Shown here: in pieces, positions 40,627-40,644 of the stretch
How the letters are laid out: every line of letters starts with the position of its first letter
Numbering within the stretch: the first letter of the stretch is position 1
Source of the DNA: DAOUBP01 sp034432655
GTDB taxonomy: Bacteria; Chloroflexota; Anaerolineae; CG2-30-64-16
Assembly (NCBI GenBank): GCA_034432655.1
Contig: DAOUBP010000099.1
Location: forward strand, 1-40,644
DNA: 40,644 nucleotides
Reading direction: 5' to 3'
Translations under genes and position numbers: made by a program
Notes under the pieces: generated by a model
Seen by the model: the letters and a program-made list of their open reading frames with translations, nothing else
Told to the model about the DNA's origin: nothing
Databases searched by the model: none

Positions 40627-40644
40627 GCCGCAGGTACCTGCGGC
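40627..40644. repeat. 18-bp perfect palindrome at the window end
   Basis: gccgcaggtacctgcggc is exactly self-complementary and abuts the window end, so its true extent is unknown. It lies upstream of the 40553 gene and could be an operator, or the start of a hairpin repeat. Nothing else is recognisable in 40554-40626 except the ribosome binding site. Confidence 0.5.

Overview
The window looks like high-GC chromosomal DNA from an uncultured or filamentous member of the Chloroflexota (Anaerolineae/Caldilineae type). This is an inference from gene content: secreted proteins with Thr-Pro linkers, SdrD-B, PPC and YVTN modules; a short YLPxxIG motif in three exported proteins; a C25-type cysteine peptidase; a LysM lipoprotein; a bacterial XPB helicase; and many GTG/TTG starts. 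I see no rRNA, tRNA, CRISPR array or complete transposon.

Layout. 1-470 is a patchwork of gene remnants: an NB-ARC-type regulator piece facing a GT4 glycosyltransferase N-terminus, a 15-bp inverted repeat, and a truncated second copy of the 3' end of an NAD(P)-binding protein gene. That remnant and the intact gene (3367-3987) form a 94-bp direct repeat bracketing a C25 peptidase gene (566-3172). A decayed surE-like gene follows. 4654-12305 is a minus-strand operon read XPB helicase, two helicase-associated proteins, LysM lipoprotein, PlsC acyltransferase, with start/stop overlaps or gaps of a few bases. 12565-13281 is a membrane protein of unknown function. 13338-16345 holds a MurJ-like flippase coupled to a C39-peptidase/TPR protein, preceded by glutamate dehydrogenase. 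A lower-GC type II restriction-modification pair (17683-19342) is wedged upstream of the dehydrogenase. An exported M14 carboxypeptidase follows.

21650-29231 is a plus-strand run: phosphoribosyltransferase, release factor RF1 (prfA), its methyltransferase (prmC), a HAD phosphatase, a GT4 glycosyltransferase, a WecG/TagA-type glycosyltransferase, an RfaE2-like nucleotidyltransferase and a second MurJ-like flippase. The last four suggest envelope glycan assembly and export. 29316-32223 has small or membrane proteins and an alpha/beta hydrolase with a polytopic tail. 32324-40553 is filled by two very large exported modular proteins of shared architecture (SdrD-B domains, Thr-Pro linker, PPC domain, YLP motif, YVTN beta-propeller).

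The observations most worth a second look are: (i) three consecutive genes of the XPB operon carry what looks like the same XPB N-terminal-type module, suggesting a bacterial XPB with two dedicated partners; (ii) a dispersed double-hairpin repeat of about 70 bp lies just before three translation starts in the same orientation, and one copy encodes the C-terminus of a HAD protein; (iii) the shared YLPxxIG motif of exported proteins; (iv) the rearranged left edge. All identifications come from reading the sequence; no database search was run.
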